A stretch of DNA of 64,000 bases from Elymus sibiricus (GCA_039707655.1 CM077666.1:305252166-305316165); one strand, 5' to 3'; shown: positions 35,252 to 52,785, numbered from the stretch's first letter. The notes: generated by a model from the letters alone, not told the origin. Made by a program: numbers and translations.

Positions 35252-35553
35252 TCCCATTTTGCCGGTTGCTGGGGTGAGTTCTGTGGATTGCTGCTTCTTC
35301 TCGTCGTGTGACGGTTCCATGCTTAGACGGTGGTGCTCTCTTGAGGAGCTAGGTTTGGCGAGGTGGTTGTGCCCGAAGGCCTCCCTTTGGTGTCTTGGTG
35401 CTAGTTTCCATCTGCGCTTTAGGGTTGTGGGCATTCCTTCGCCGAACGATGTGGTGCCCTTCGTGCCGGGGCGAGGAGCTGGGGGATCCTTTTGGTGATG
35501 GAACATGATGGTGTTGTTCTGTCGGACGCTAGTTGCTCTCTTGTAGGAGTGGT
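35252..35553. other. GC-rich repeat-like DNA (continuation of 12450-13306)
   Basis: The sequence resumes after the caagg target copy. It is GGTGG/GAGG-rich and has no coding motif. It ends where a gypsy LTR begins. Confidence 0.4.
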
Positions 35554-36658
35554 TGGGTAACCCCAAGTGTAAGGGTGATGTAACCTAGCAATAAGTATTT
35601 TCCTCGATTGAAATCAAGGTTTACCGAACTCGTAGGAATTATCTCCACAACGACTAATGATCAGTACCCGCTCACAGCTCACAAAATAAACTTGCCCCCA
35701 ACGATTCAAGAAGGTTGTCAAAAGATGCAATAAATAAAAATGGGACAACGAGAAAACAAAATAATAACGAGTGATCACAATGATTGGAAAATAGAACCGG
35801 GTCCATAGCATCACTAGAGGCATCCCTCCAAGCAAGATAGATGTGTTGTGGTGAAAAAATTACAGTTGACATCGATTAAATTGCAATGTTTATGATTGTG
35901 ATTATCATAATTTAATATAGGTATTACGTCTGTGATATGTAGTCCGTTAATCCGACTGCATCTACAACTAATACTCCACTCAAAGAACGCTATTCAACAT
36001 GCATCTCGAGGTATTAAGTTCATAACAAACAAAGCATTGCAATAAGCATGATGACATAATGTAGACAATAAAACTATCATCCAAGCGTGATAAAGAAATC
36101 GTCGTTTTATCCTTAGTAGCAACAATACAATACATGTCTTGTCCCCTCTTGTCACTAGGATATCGAACACTGCAAGATTGAACCCACTATCATACACCAT
36201 TCCCTTTGATGAACTACTCATCAAACTTGACCAAAGAAGACAGATAGATCGGAGAGCATATATGACTACTTAATTACGTAGCAAAGAAACCATAGGAAAC
36301 TCAATAAGATTCGTGAACAAATCTAATAATAAAGTGACAATTCATTATATCCTAACAAACACAACACCGATTATATCAAATTGATTCCGATCATGTGAGG
36401 AAGCTCATAGGAACTTTCTATTGAGGAACAAGGGAGAGAGGATACCATCTAGTTACTGTTATGGATCCAAGGTACTAAGAAAACTACTCACGCCTGGACA
36501 TGGTGCCAGCAAGGTTGATGAAGATGGCTCCAGTGATGGATTCCACCTCCGACAACACGTCAGAACAGGCCTTCAAATTGGATCTCCCCGAAATCGGAAC
36601 TTGCGGCGGCGGAAAAAATCACATAAAATCCGGTAAGGTGAGGTACCCCTAGGATATA
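35554..36658 (-). mobile_element. Truncated Ty3/gypsy LTR fragment
   Basis: From tgggtaaccccaagtgtaag on, it follows the block order of the other Athila-like LTRs (catcactagaggcatccctc, tgtcccctcttgtcactagg, ggcggcggaaaaa). About 450 bp expected at the right end are absent. An Angela-like solo LTR starts immediately after it. Confidence 0.65.
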
Positions 36659-36663
36659 ACAAC

Positions 36664-38298
36664 TTATGGGGAACGTTGCATGGAAAACAAAAAAAATTCC
36701 TAAGAAACACCCAAGATCCATTATATGGAGATGCTAGCAACGAGAGGGGGAGTGTCTACATACCCTTGTAGACCGAAAGCATTAACGATCTAATGATCGT
36801 GGTTGACGTAGTCGTACTCCCTTCATGATCCAATACGATCCAACACGAACGGACGACACCTCCGAGATGTGCACACGTACGGCTCGTTGACGTCTCCGCC
36901 TTCTTGATCCAGCAAGGGAGGGTGGAGAGGTAGATGGGATCTAGGCCAGCACAACGGCGTGGTGGTGGTGGTGGCAGCGGAACACCGGCAGGGCTTTGCC
37001 AAGCGCTACGCGGAGGAGGAGGAGTAACGTGAGGGAGAGACGCCAAGGGTGGAAGGGTGCTGCCCCTTGCGCCTCCCCACCTTTATATACGTGTGGGTGG
37101 GGCTTGTGGCTTGCCCTCCAAGCCCCTAGGGTCGTTGGCCAAGGGGGAGGAAGGAAATCCCTCATTTCCTTCGGGATATGATCCTATTCCTTTTAGGGGG
37201 CATCTTGGTGTGCCTAGACCATGGGTGTGGGGCCCACTCCGGAACCTTCTAGAACCTTCCCGGTACAATACCGAAAAATCCCGAACATTTTCCAGAACCC
37301 TGAATATGACTTCCCATATATAAATCTTTACCTCCGGACCATTCTGGAGCTCCTCGTGATGTCCCGGACTCCGAACAATATTCGGTCTTGCCATTATTAA
37401 TATCCCAATACTACCCTAGCGTTACCGAACGTTAAGTGTGTGACCCTGTGACCCTACGGGTTCGAGAATCATGCAGACATGACCGAGACACCTCTCCGAT
37501 CAAAATCAATAGCGGGACCTGGATGCCCATATTGATTCTCACATATTTAACAAAGATCTTTATCGGTTTGAACCACGATGTCGAGGATTCAGTTAATGTC
37601 GTATACAATTCCCTTTGCCCGGCGATATGTTACTTGCCCGAGATTCGATCGTCGGTATCTCCATACCTAGTTCAATCTCGTTACCGACAAGTCTCTTTAC
37701 TCGTTTCGTAATACAAGATCCTCGTGACTAAACTCATTAGTCACATGCTTGCAAGCTATTCACGATGTTGTATTACCGAGAGGGCCCAAAGATATCTCTC
37801 CGTCACACGGAGCGATAAATCTCAGTCTCGATCCATGCAACCCAACAAACACTTTCTGAGATACCCATAGAGCACCTTTATAATCACCCACTTATGAAGT
37901 GACGTTTGATAACCCACAAAGTATTCTTCCGGTATTCGGGAGTGGCATGATCTCATGGTCTAAGGAACAGATACTTGACATGAAGAAAGCTGTAGCAATT
38001 AAACTAAGTTATACGATCTGATGCTAAGCTTATGGTTGGGTCTGTCCATCACATCATTCTCCTAATGATGTGATCCCGTTATTAAATGACAACTCATGTC
38101 TATGGTTAGAAAACCTTAACCATCTTTAATCAACGAGCTAGTCTAGTAGAGGCATAACAGGGACACGACATTCGTTTATGTATCCACATGTATTTAAGTT
38201 TTCGGTCAATACAATTCTAGCATGGATAATAAACATTTATCATGAATAAGGAAATATGATAACATCTTTATTATTGCCTCTAGGGCATATTTTCAACA
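36664..38298 (-). mobile_element. Solo Angela-like LTR, older copy
   Basis: The ends are ttatggggaacgttgc and ..gcatattttcaaca, flanked by the perfect duplication acaac (36659-36663 and 38299-38303). At 1635 bp it is clearly diverged from the 26460 and 33275 LTRs but collinear. The canonical TGTTGGGG terminus has mutated to TTATGGGG. No interior is present. Confidence 0.85.
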
Positions 38299-38508
38299 AC
38301 AACTTCATGGCGCAAGAGGTGTGGCAAGCCAACACATGCAACAATATCGATTGGGGACACAAGCACCGGACATGAAAAAGGTGGTTGGGCTGCAGATCAA
38401 TTTTGAATGATTGATGTGTTGTGAAATGGACTGCATCCCATGTGACCCGGGCGGGGGGGCCTTGACATTCCGGGCCCTGTACCTGTGCATCGGTTGTACA
38501 TGCTCCGA

Positions 38509-38684
38509 TGTTAGAAGGGATAGAGAAGGATGATTGGCGTAATGCGATGGATGTATTATTGAGCCTCGAGGGCGAGTATATATTGAGTACAAGACTTGGA
38601 GGACAAGACGCCTCCTAGAGATAAGATAGAAACAATCCCTATCTAATCCCGGACAATCTCTACATATCAAATATATCTCTAACA
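38509..38684. mobile_element. 176-bp solo mini-LTR (TRIM-sized)
   Basis: The termini TGTTAGA..TCTCTAACA are inverted repeats with TG/CA ends, flanked by the perfect duplication tccga (38504-38508 and 38685-38689). It contains tatatattgagtac, a possible TATA region. Size and structure fit a small copia LTR or a TRIM element. Confidence 0.75.
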
Positions 38685-38689
38685 TCCGA

Positions 38690-39820
38690 CCCTGGCACCG
38701 TCCGATCATGTTTTATTTGCATCAAGTCCAAATTACCATAAGGTAATGGTGATGTGAATGGTGATTACCAACAATGGGCGAGCGACGGGCTCACCGCGTG
38801 CTAGTTGCATCCAACTTCTTTTTGTTAATTTAGAGCATGCTTGATTTGCAAAAAAATTAAGGACTGCAATAGCCATCAAATGTTAATTGGGGGGCATGGC
38901 AGTTGCGAACGTTTTGATGGCAAAATCTTCAAAGCACACATGGCAATTTCTTTAAAAACGCATGACAATTTCTCACGGATAAAAGATTTGCTGTGAAAAT
39001 TGCCGTGTCCGCTTGAAGGAATTGCCATACACTCGACACATAAATTGCCGCGAAAAACATTTGTTTTGCCATGGTCCCTCAGCAAACATTCGTTGAATAA
39101 CATTACCAAAATTTAAAAGCACAAGGATAAAACAAATACAAGAATCGACGCGAGTCTCTTATATGACTGTAGCATATAATTGTATAAACTAAAAGCTAAA
39201 ATCAAAGGTCATAAGTCAAAAACCATAATCAAATTATCTTAAGTCAAAATGAAAAAGAAATCTAATGCTCCAGTCCATCGTACAGAAATTCGAGTGCAGT
39301 TGTGCAAACCTTCCAAATACTTTGAGTCAAGCAGCACGCCCACCGTTTATCGCTCCATTGGACCATACAGTAGTCTGTTTGGATGGTTATTATTAAAGAT
39401 TTAAAGTATGCCTTACCAAGTTTTTGGTCATAACCAAAAGATTGACCTTTGGATGAAGACCAATTCTAGCGAGTCAATGTTTGTTTACCAATTCTTCTAA
39501 AAAAAAATGTTTGTTTACCAATTCTAGTACATTTTCTAGCCTAAATTGATCAAAAGCATAAATCTCAACTAAAATTTTAGCAACTAACTTTTCGGTACCC
39601 CTAAAAATACCCTAGTACTGTATAAGAGTTTTTTTTAGAAGAGTATATACTGTATAAGAGTTGAAGCCATGACGGTGACGCAGGAGAGCCGTCCATCCAT
39701 CGGTTAGCCCGACGCCCTCGTACCCTTCTTCCTCGTGCGCTCCGCCAGACCGCGACGCGCCCGCCGTGCTCCTCGCTCTTGCTTGAGCTTCCAAAGCCCC
39801 AAACCCGCCGCTTCCCCACC
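38690..39820. other. Intergenic region upstream of the KAR gene
   Basis: AT-rich with no coding motif. A 'ctgtataagagtt' word is duplicated at 39618 and 39650. The last ~120 bp turn GC-rich and should contain the proximal promoter of the reductase gene. Confidence 0.5.
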
Positions 39821-39822
39821 CG

Positions 39823-39832
39823 CCGCTACAAA
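39823..39832 (+). promoter_or_regulatory. Possible TATA-like element of the KAR gene
   Basis: gctacaaata lies about 80 bp before the start codon in an otherwise C-rich leader. The sequence is weakly TATA-like and no transcript start can be seen. Confidence 0.3.
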
Positions 39833-39907
39833 TAACCCCCCTCCTCCTCGCACGCCACGCTGCCCCCTCTGGCTTACCGCGTCTCCTCCGCCTCCCTCCG
39901 CTACCTC

Positions 39908-46021
<6,114 letters not shown>

Positions 46022-46152
46022 AACCTTTGAGCAAGCTTGATGGGAGGTTGACATTTGCCCTGCCTAGCAGGATGTTTTTCTAGTAATTTGCATCGAACAA
46101 TTTTGGGCTGTAGATTTAGGTTTCCTCTTTCGAACTTCGTAATCCCATGCAG

Positions 46153-46158
46153 AATAAA
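46153..46158 (+). terminator. Poly(A) signal AATAAA of the KAR gene
   Basis: Canonical hexamer 132 bp after the stop codon, in a T-rich 3' UTR. Confidence 0.6.
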
Positions 46159-46216
46159 TCAGATGTGACCATGTGAGGAAGTTCAGATATGTGTTATGTC
46201 TTCAGCATCCTTTTTT

Positions 46217-47973
46217 TTTTTTTTTTTTTTTTTTTTGAAACAGGGCAAAAGATTTGCCACTTTCATTGATTAAGAAGAAGAGAGTTGCCCGGTTAATTAA
46301 CGGAAACCCGGGCGAAAACCGTTACAACACGCCTCCAACAGGGCACCAACAACACACGCCGACCCCGGGGCCGCGCACCAGCCGAGCCGCCTGCTCTGTC
46401 ACCCGAACAACCCGTAGCCGACACCTTACAACCAAAACCGAAGCCGCCGCTCCGGCATCCACGCCGACCCCGAGGCCGGGCGAGCCGCCTGCTCTGCCGC
46501 CCAAGCAACCGGAGCTGACACCCTACAACCATCTCCGGAGCCGCCGCTCCGACGTACATACGAAAACCACACACGCCGACCCCGAGGCTACGCACCAGGC
46601 GAGCCGTCAGCTTCGTCGCCCGAGCAACCGGAGCCAACACCCAAAACCATATCCGGAGCCGCCGCTCCGACGTCCACGCCGACCCCGAGGCCGCGCACCA
46701 GGCTGGCCAACGACAGTGCCACCCACGTGACCAATGCCGGCACCCCTCCATGACGACGAGATCCGGAGCCGCCGCTCCGACTTCCACGCCGGCCCCGAGG
46801 CCGCGCACCACCCGAGCCGATGACTCTCCCAGGCCAAGACCACTCCAGAACGATGCCTCCAAGAAGGACCGCGACACCGGAGCGCCGCCATCATCCGCTC
46901 CAGGAACCTGGAGCAAGGGTTTCCCCCGGAGTGCGAGAGAAGAGGTCGTAGGCCCTCGAACGACGACGCCTCCAAGAAGGTGTGCGGCGCCCATAGGCAT
47001 CGCCGTCGTCGGCTTCGGCCAAGGCCGGAGCAAGACTTTCGCCCCGAGCAGCCAAGGAAGCCCTCCCCTCAAACCGGCACACGAGAGCCACCGCCCGCCT
47101 GAACCACCACCCACCACCAGAGCCTGGAGCCGCCGATCAGAACAGCCTCGCCGCCGCCACCTGCACCACGCAGAGCCGCCGACCAGGCCACCCCATCACC
47201 ACCGCAGGAGCCAGAACCAGCCACGTCTGGTCAGATCCAGCGCCCCGCGCAGCAGCAACAGCCAAACCACCGGCCAGCACCAAGCGTCCCTGGCACGACC
47301 GAGGGCCGACGCACTGCCGCAGAGTACCGGCGCCCCGAGCTCCAGCCGTGGCGCTGCCCACGCAGCCACCACGGCCGCCGTCGCCGAAGAAGAGGTCCGG
47401 GGCCGCCGCCCCGGCATCCGAGCATCACAACCCCGCCATCACTCGCTCCAGATCCACGTCGCTGGAGCAGCAGTACACGCACGGCCGCCAGTCTCCTGCG
47501 CCAGATCCGGCCTCCACGCCCGCGCCGGAGGGCCAGGCCGCCGGACCTCCACCTCGCGAGCGCGCCACCTCCAAGGCTCCACCGCTCGCCTCGCTGCACC
47601 GCAGCCCTTGCCTCGCTGCACCGCCTCCTCGCGGCCCCAGCGCCGCTCCGCCGCACTCGAGTCACCGTCCCTGCACTCACGCATACACGCGGCCACCTAG
47701 CGAGCAAGGCCTCCCAAGCAGAGCCGCCGCCTTCTCGGCCGGAGCCGCCGCTCAGGCGCTGCGCCCGACGCAACCCGCACCCACCAGATCCGGCCGCCAC
47801 CCGCCCAGAGGCAGTCACCGCATCCCGCGCGCGCCACCACTGGCGGCCACAACCACCGCGCCTTACCGCGCCGCCCGCGGCACGGACGGGAACGCGCCGC
47901 CGCCACCTTCCTCAGATCCGGCAGAGGCTTCGCCGGCGGACCTTCCGGTGGCGGCGATGCGGGGAAGGATGGG
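46217..47973 (-). mobile_element. GC-rich non-LTR retroelement, minus strand, in the KAR 3' flank
   Basis: A poly(T) tract of 26 bases (46211-46236), a minus-strand poly(A) tail, starts it at the left. A 15-bp target duplication TCAGCATCCTTTTTT lies at 46202-46216 and 47974-47988. Next to the tail, on the minus strand, is tgaaagtggcaaatcttttg, as in grass LINE 3' ends. The 1.7-kb body is GC-rich and opens long frames on both strands, but none shows reverse transcriptase, endonuclease or RNase H motifs. It is a non-autonomous or heavily truncated LINE derivative. Confidence 0.7.
46355..46890. repeat. Degenerate minisatellite, five units of about 103-112 bp
   Basis: The word cacgccg(a/g)cccc recurs at 46355, 46460, 46572, 46675 and 46785 (intervals 105, 112, 103, 110). 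Each unit also has a ccggagccgccgctccg-type block. It lies inside the non-LTR element near its 3' end. Confidence 0.75.
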
Positions 47974-48049
47974 TCAGCATCCTTTTTTAACTATTTCTCC
48001 GTTGGTCGACAGACCAAGTTTCGAAGATCTGTAGGAGTGAAGACTGAAC

Positions 48050-48486
48050 TATATCTAAATAGTAGCCCCCACTAGCTAATTTTCCTGCGCTCTCACGCAT
48101 CCACGTCATCATAAATTCTCAACTGTTTGATTGACCACAAGTGGCTTAGATCTGCAGCCCAGGAGTTGATCCCCATGTCCTCCACGCACCTCCTGTTAGC
48201 TCCTGCTCGTCGGTTCCTTGCCTCCGCGCACGGATTACTCTCTCCTCCATGCATGCGTCGCCTTTTCATCCATGCCAGCGTTCTCTAAACAGGAGCCCCC
48301 CACTAGCTGATTTTCTTGTGCTCTCATGCATCCACGTCATCATAAATTCTCTCAGCCATTTGATTGGCCACAAGTGGCTTAGATCTGCAGCCCATGAGTT
48401 GATCCCCATGTGCTCCACGCACCTCCCGTTAGCTCTTGCTTTGTCGGTTCCTTGCCTTCGAGAACGCGCACAGATTACTCTTTCCT
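48050..48486. repeat. Two-copy tandem duplication, period about 230 bp
   Basis: Copy 1 (48050-48248) and copy 2 (48281-48486) share agccccccactagct, gcatccacgtcatcataaat and gtggcttagatctgcagccc, with scattered substitutions. No ORF is conserved between them. Confidence 0.85.
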
Positions 48487-49294
48487 CTTCAACTCCCCCA
48501 ATTCGTGCGTCACCTCTTCTCCTTTCACCCCTGCAACATTCTCAATCCCAAATTCATTCATGTTATATATGCATCTAATCATCTGCCCCCTCCTCTCCCA
48601 TCCCCATCTCCATGACGCCACTCCCCCAATCTAGGTACATCGCTTCTACGTACCGACTCCACAGGCTCGCCCATGGGGTTCTCCACGAAGCCCACCTCTC
48701 TTCCGTAGCGTTCTATAATCCCATGACAGTACATCTTTCATTCGTTCGAAGTCGTCGAGGCATCCTCACTAGTAAAACCCTGAAGTTGTAGAGGCCGGTA
48801 GAAACAAACCTTCACCTCTCAATCCCCGAAGTTGGTACCCCGTATGATCCCAGTCAATCCATACCCTATATAAGTAAAATCATGTTTGGTGTGATAGGAA
48901 ATGGACAATCCCAGCCGGGATTGGTTTCTACTGTCACTTACTACACAGGCCCACGTGTCATATGCATCTCCTTCCCCAATCTCTTCCCCACAAATTCACG
49001 CTCCGGGAGCCGTCGTTGCAGGAGAAGAGCGCCTTGCAGAAGTCCTTCCCAAGAAAGGCGCACGACGTCCACGCTCCATGCCCGCTGCCATTGTCTGCAC
49101 TCTGTGCCACTAGCAGCCCCACATCCCAATATGCTAGAGGCGCTTACCAAGACGACATGGGCGTCCCTGCTGCCGTCGCGCCTTGGTGCGCCTGACGCGA
49201 AGAAGAGAATGTGGGGTTGGGAGGGGCAGCAAGGCAAACATGGCCTTGTTCGCGGCTCGTGAGGGTTGTGCGAGCAAAGCTCGGTGCGGCTTGA

Positions 49295-51465
49295 TGAAAG
49301 ATCGTGGATGTCGCCTAGAGGGGGGGTGAATAGACGCTTTAAAATAATTATGGTTTAGGCTTGAACAAATGCGGAATAAAACTAGCGTTTAATTTGTCAA
49401 GCACAAAACCTAAATCGACTAGGCTCATCTATGTGCACCAACAACTTATGCTAAGCAAGATAAACAACTAAGTGATAGCAAGATATATAACAAGAAACAC
49501 TATGGCTATCACAAAGTAAAGTGCATAAGTAAAGGGCTCGGGTAAGAGATAACCGAGGCACGCGGAGACGACGATGTATCCCGAAGTTCACACCCTTGCG
49601 GATGCTAATCTCCGTTTGGAGCGGTGTGGAGGCACAATGCTCCCCAAGAAGCCACTAGGGCCACCGTAATCTCCTCACGCCCTCGCACAATGCAAGATGC
49701 TGTGATTCCACTAAGGGACCCTTGAGGGCGGTCACCGAACCCGTACAAATGGCAACCCTTGGGGGCGGTCACCGAACCCGTACACTTTGGCAACCCTTGG
49801 GGACGGTCATCGGTACCCGTCAAATTGCTCGGGGCGATCTCCACAACCTAATTGGAGACCCCGAAGCTTCCCGGAGCTTTACACCACAATGATTGAGCTC
49901 CGAAGCGGTACTACCGTGAAGCGGTACTACCGTCCTAGTGCCGCACTACTACCGCAAAGGGGAAAAAGGAAACAGAAGCGCGCACGGAGGAAACTCCGCA
50001 AGCGGTAGTGGCGGCGGTAGTACGGGCGGTAGTACCGCCAGAGCGGTCCTACCGTGCTACTACCGTGAATTACAGACCGGCAACAGAGAGTTGCACGCTC
50101 GGGGAAACCCCAAGCGGCAGTGCCACGGAAGTACCCAGCGGTACTACCGCATAAGCGGTACTACCGTGGGCACCAGCGGTACTACCGCTTGCATGCCACT
50201 GAATAACCACAGAAAACAGAGGATACAAATAAAACCAGAACTGCCATAACTTCTGCAAATGAGCTCCGAATTGAGCAAACTCAAGCTTGTTGGATAGATG
50301 ACGACAAATACTATCCAACAACGACTGGTTATAATAAGAAGTGGCAGGGGAGATATGCCTAAGATATAGAGATGAGAAACCTCTATGAATGAAGAACCAG
50401 CATAAACTCCAACATCGAAAACATCATAGAAGATGCATATATGAACTCCGTTTTCGATGAACTCGAGCTTGTCATGAAGATGACCATAAGCTCAAAAACT
50501 CACAAAGAGAAACACCAAACAAGAACCAAGAAAGATGATGCAAGGATGCAATGGTTTGAGCTCTCTACGAACGATACGATTAAGCTACTCACTTGAGAGC
50601 CCCCCTTGATAGTACGGCTATCGATCCTGTAACCCGGTCTCCCAACTACCACCATGAGACCGGTAAAATAGAAAACCTATCAAGGGCAAACCTTTGCCTT
50701 GCGCATAGTCCACTTGAGCTAGATGATGACGATCTTGACCTCCTCAAGTTGGACCACCTTTCTTGATTGCGCCGGCTCGATGAAGACTAGTTGATTGCTC
50801 CCCCATACTCCACTATGGGTGAGCCACTCTTCGGCACATCTTCACAAGTCCATTGTCACTACAATGGACGGCAAGCTTCAAGCATGTGATCTCTTCGTGA
50901 TGCTCCACTTGAACTTGCATACCACAATCTTGATGACGATCACCACTTGATGTCATCCTCCATGGGTTGAATGAGATCTTCCTCTTGACGCAAGCCCATG
51001 GACACATACCTAACCCCACATAGAACTCTCGCATAGAACATGAGTTAGTACACAAAGCGTAATGGACAATGCTTACCATACCGTGAGATCACTTGATCCC
51101 ACTCGGTACATCTTCTACGCTTTGTGTGTTGATCAACTTGAATCACTCTTCATATTTAGTCTTGATCAACCTTGAATCTTTCCAATTCTCTTCATTAAGA
51201 TGATGTCTTGAAGGTAAACATGAATGTCCACACAATCTTCTTCTTCAAGACGTGCTTGCAATAGGCTCATCTCTTACATGACCAATCTTTTGATAACTCC
51301 ATGAATAACCACCTTGGTCATCTCAAAATCTCCTTGAAACCAACAAATGTACTTCAATAAAAGCCTATGGACAAACCCTTCAAATATAACTCAAGGCAAC
51401 CATTAGTCCATAGGGATTGTCATCAATTACCAAAACCAAACATGGGGGCAGCGCATGTTCTTTCA
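49295..51465. mobile_element. TG..CA-ended repeat, copy 2 (2171 bp)
   Basis: The ends are TGAAAG and CTTTCA, with a perfect duplication cttga (49290-49294 and 51466-51470). It is collinear with copy 1 at both ends. It includes the 'gatgtcgcctagag' start, 'cacgcggagacgacgatgta' and 'ttagtccatagggattgtca'. No coding. A solo LTR of an unclassified family is the best reading. Confidence 0.7.
49903..50191. repeat. GCGGTACTACCGC palindrome array in copy 2
   Basis: About ten copies or half-copies of gcggtactaccg(c) occur in both orientations, variably spaced over 290 bp. The matching place in copy 1 holds CCGGATGATCCGGG-like words instead. Confidence 0.8.
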
Positions 51466-51862
51466 CTTGACGTCCCAGCTAGGCGAGGCCATTGTGGTGA
51501 ACCTCGGGTACGTCAGTGCCGGCTCGGAAATCAGTGCGTCACTGTCTGCATCACCTGCCGCATTGATGGCCGCCGATGGCACCGGTTTGAACCCAAAAAT
51601 TATGAGATTTTCTAAAACGGCTATTTCGAACCCATCCGGAAAAAAGGAATCGAGAAAAAAAAACATGATCGGCGCAACAGCGAGAGAAGTGAGTTCCCGG
51701 TAAGTACTGTGCTTTTCCCGGTGTGACAAACATATCTAGGGTTAGGATAGACCGGGATCAAAGAGGTCAGGTGCCGACTTCAAGGATTTGAAGTTGAGGG
51801 TTCATTTGTGTCGGCCTCTACAATGTCAGACTTCACTCTTGTAGGAGTAGGATGGGTTACCG

Positions 51863-52284
51863 GGGGGAGACTTGTATGAGATCTCACATTTAGGTGAGAT
51901 CGTGAGATCAATCCCAAAAAATCATATTTAGATATTTCAAAAAAATCTGAAATGATTTGACAACATCCATGTGGGGTATGTCTACAACTCCGAAAAAAAT
52001 CAACTCAAAATTCGATGTACATTTGGAGATTCAAAAAAGACAAATTCGAATGTGAATAGTGACATCTTTTGGTGAATAGTACTTTGCCACTATTCACATT
52101 CGATTTTGTCTTTTTTGTTTTTATTAATGTGAGTTGAATTAGGAGCTGAAACTTTTTGAGGTTGTACATCAAACATTGATGTGTGTCTACAATTTTTTTG
52201 AAAATGTTTGAACATGTATTTTTTTTTCTAAAAATTGATCTCATAGATTCTCACCTAATGTGAGATCTCACACAAGTCTCCCCC
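51863..52284. mobile_element. Mutator-type MITE
   Basis: 422 bp. The inverted ends are GGGGGAGACTTGT.TGAGATC, nearly perfect over 25 bp. A 9-bp duplication, gggttaccg (51854-51862) and gggtcaccg (52285-52293), differs by one base. Its size and internal words (aaaaaagacaaat, actattca) resemble the MITE at 43476. Confidence 0.8.
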
Positions 52285-52326
52285 GGGTCACCGGCCGGTT
52301 TTTTCCTGCTTTATATATATAATATA

Positions 52327-52562
52327 CTCCCTCCGTTCCAAAATATAGTGCGTCCTTGGTTTCCGCGCTTCAACTTTGACCATAAATTTGACCAACGAGA
52401 CCGACTGCGGCGGGGGCAAAAATTATACCAGTGAATTCGTATTCGAAAGAAGTTTTCAATTATATAATTTTTGCTCCTGCCGCAGTCGGTCTCGTTGGTA
52501 AATTTATGGTTAAAGTTGAACCTCGGGAAGCGCGGGCGCACTATATTTTGGAACGGAGGGAG
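52327..52562. mobile_element. Stowaway MITE (Tc1/mariner type)
   Basis: CTCCCTCCGTTCCAAAATAT occurs at both ends, inverted, with TA target copies (52325-52326 and 52563-52564). 236 bp. Almost the whole element is one inverted repeat with arms of about 100 bp. Confidence 0.95.
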
Positions 52563-52785
52563 TAGTATGTATGATATTAATTTTAAAGAGGAGATTCAGT
52601 ATGGCGGAGAGAAAGGAAAATAATGTTGGACGACCATCATAATATCATGAATGTGATAAGAAGAAATGATCATATTAAAAAGGAAGAAACAAAGAAAACC
52701 GCGAACGATCAAACTACGATTGATCAATCCATGAAAACCAAGAGAGCTGGAATATTCAAATGTAACACTCTAACTTGAAAATCAT

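Larger units (their letters stand above)
48767..51845. mobile_element. Probable CACTA-type element split by a later insertion
   Basis: The left end CACTAGTAAAACCC (48767) begins about 125 bp that recur inverted at roughly 51720-51843 (shared tgtagaggccg, gaagt.gg.acc and gatccc.gtc.atcc words). The right terminus has drifted from the CACTA form (cttgtaggag). Removing the TG..CA repeat at 49295-51465 leaves about 900 bp with no transposase, so this is a small non-autonomous element. I could not fix a 3-bp duplication with certainty. Confidence 0.5.

Noticed and set aside
46254..48034. Long overlapping frames on both strands, up to 316 codons
   Set aside because: They arise from GC-rich sequence with few stops, repeat the ~107-bp minisatellite, and show no domain. 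The segment is a non-LTR insertion with duplication and poly(A) tail.
49903..50191. CRISPR-like array
   Set aside because: The repeats are palindromic, variably spaced and in both orientations, with no uniform spacers, in a plant transposable element.
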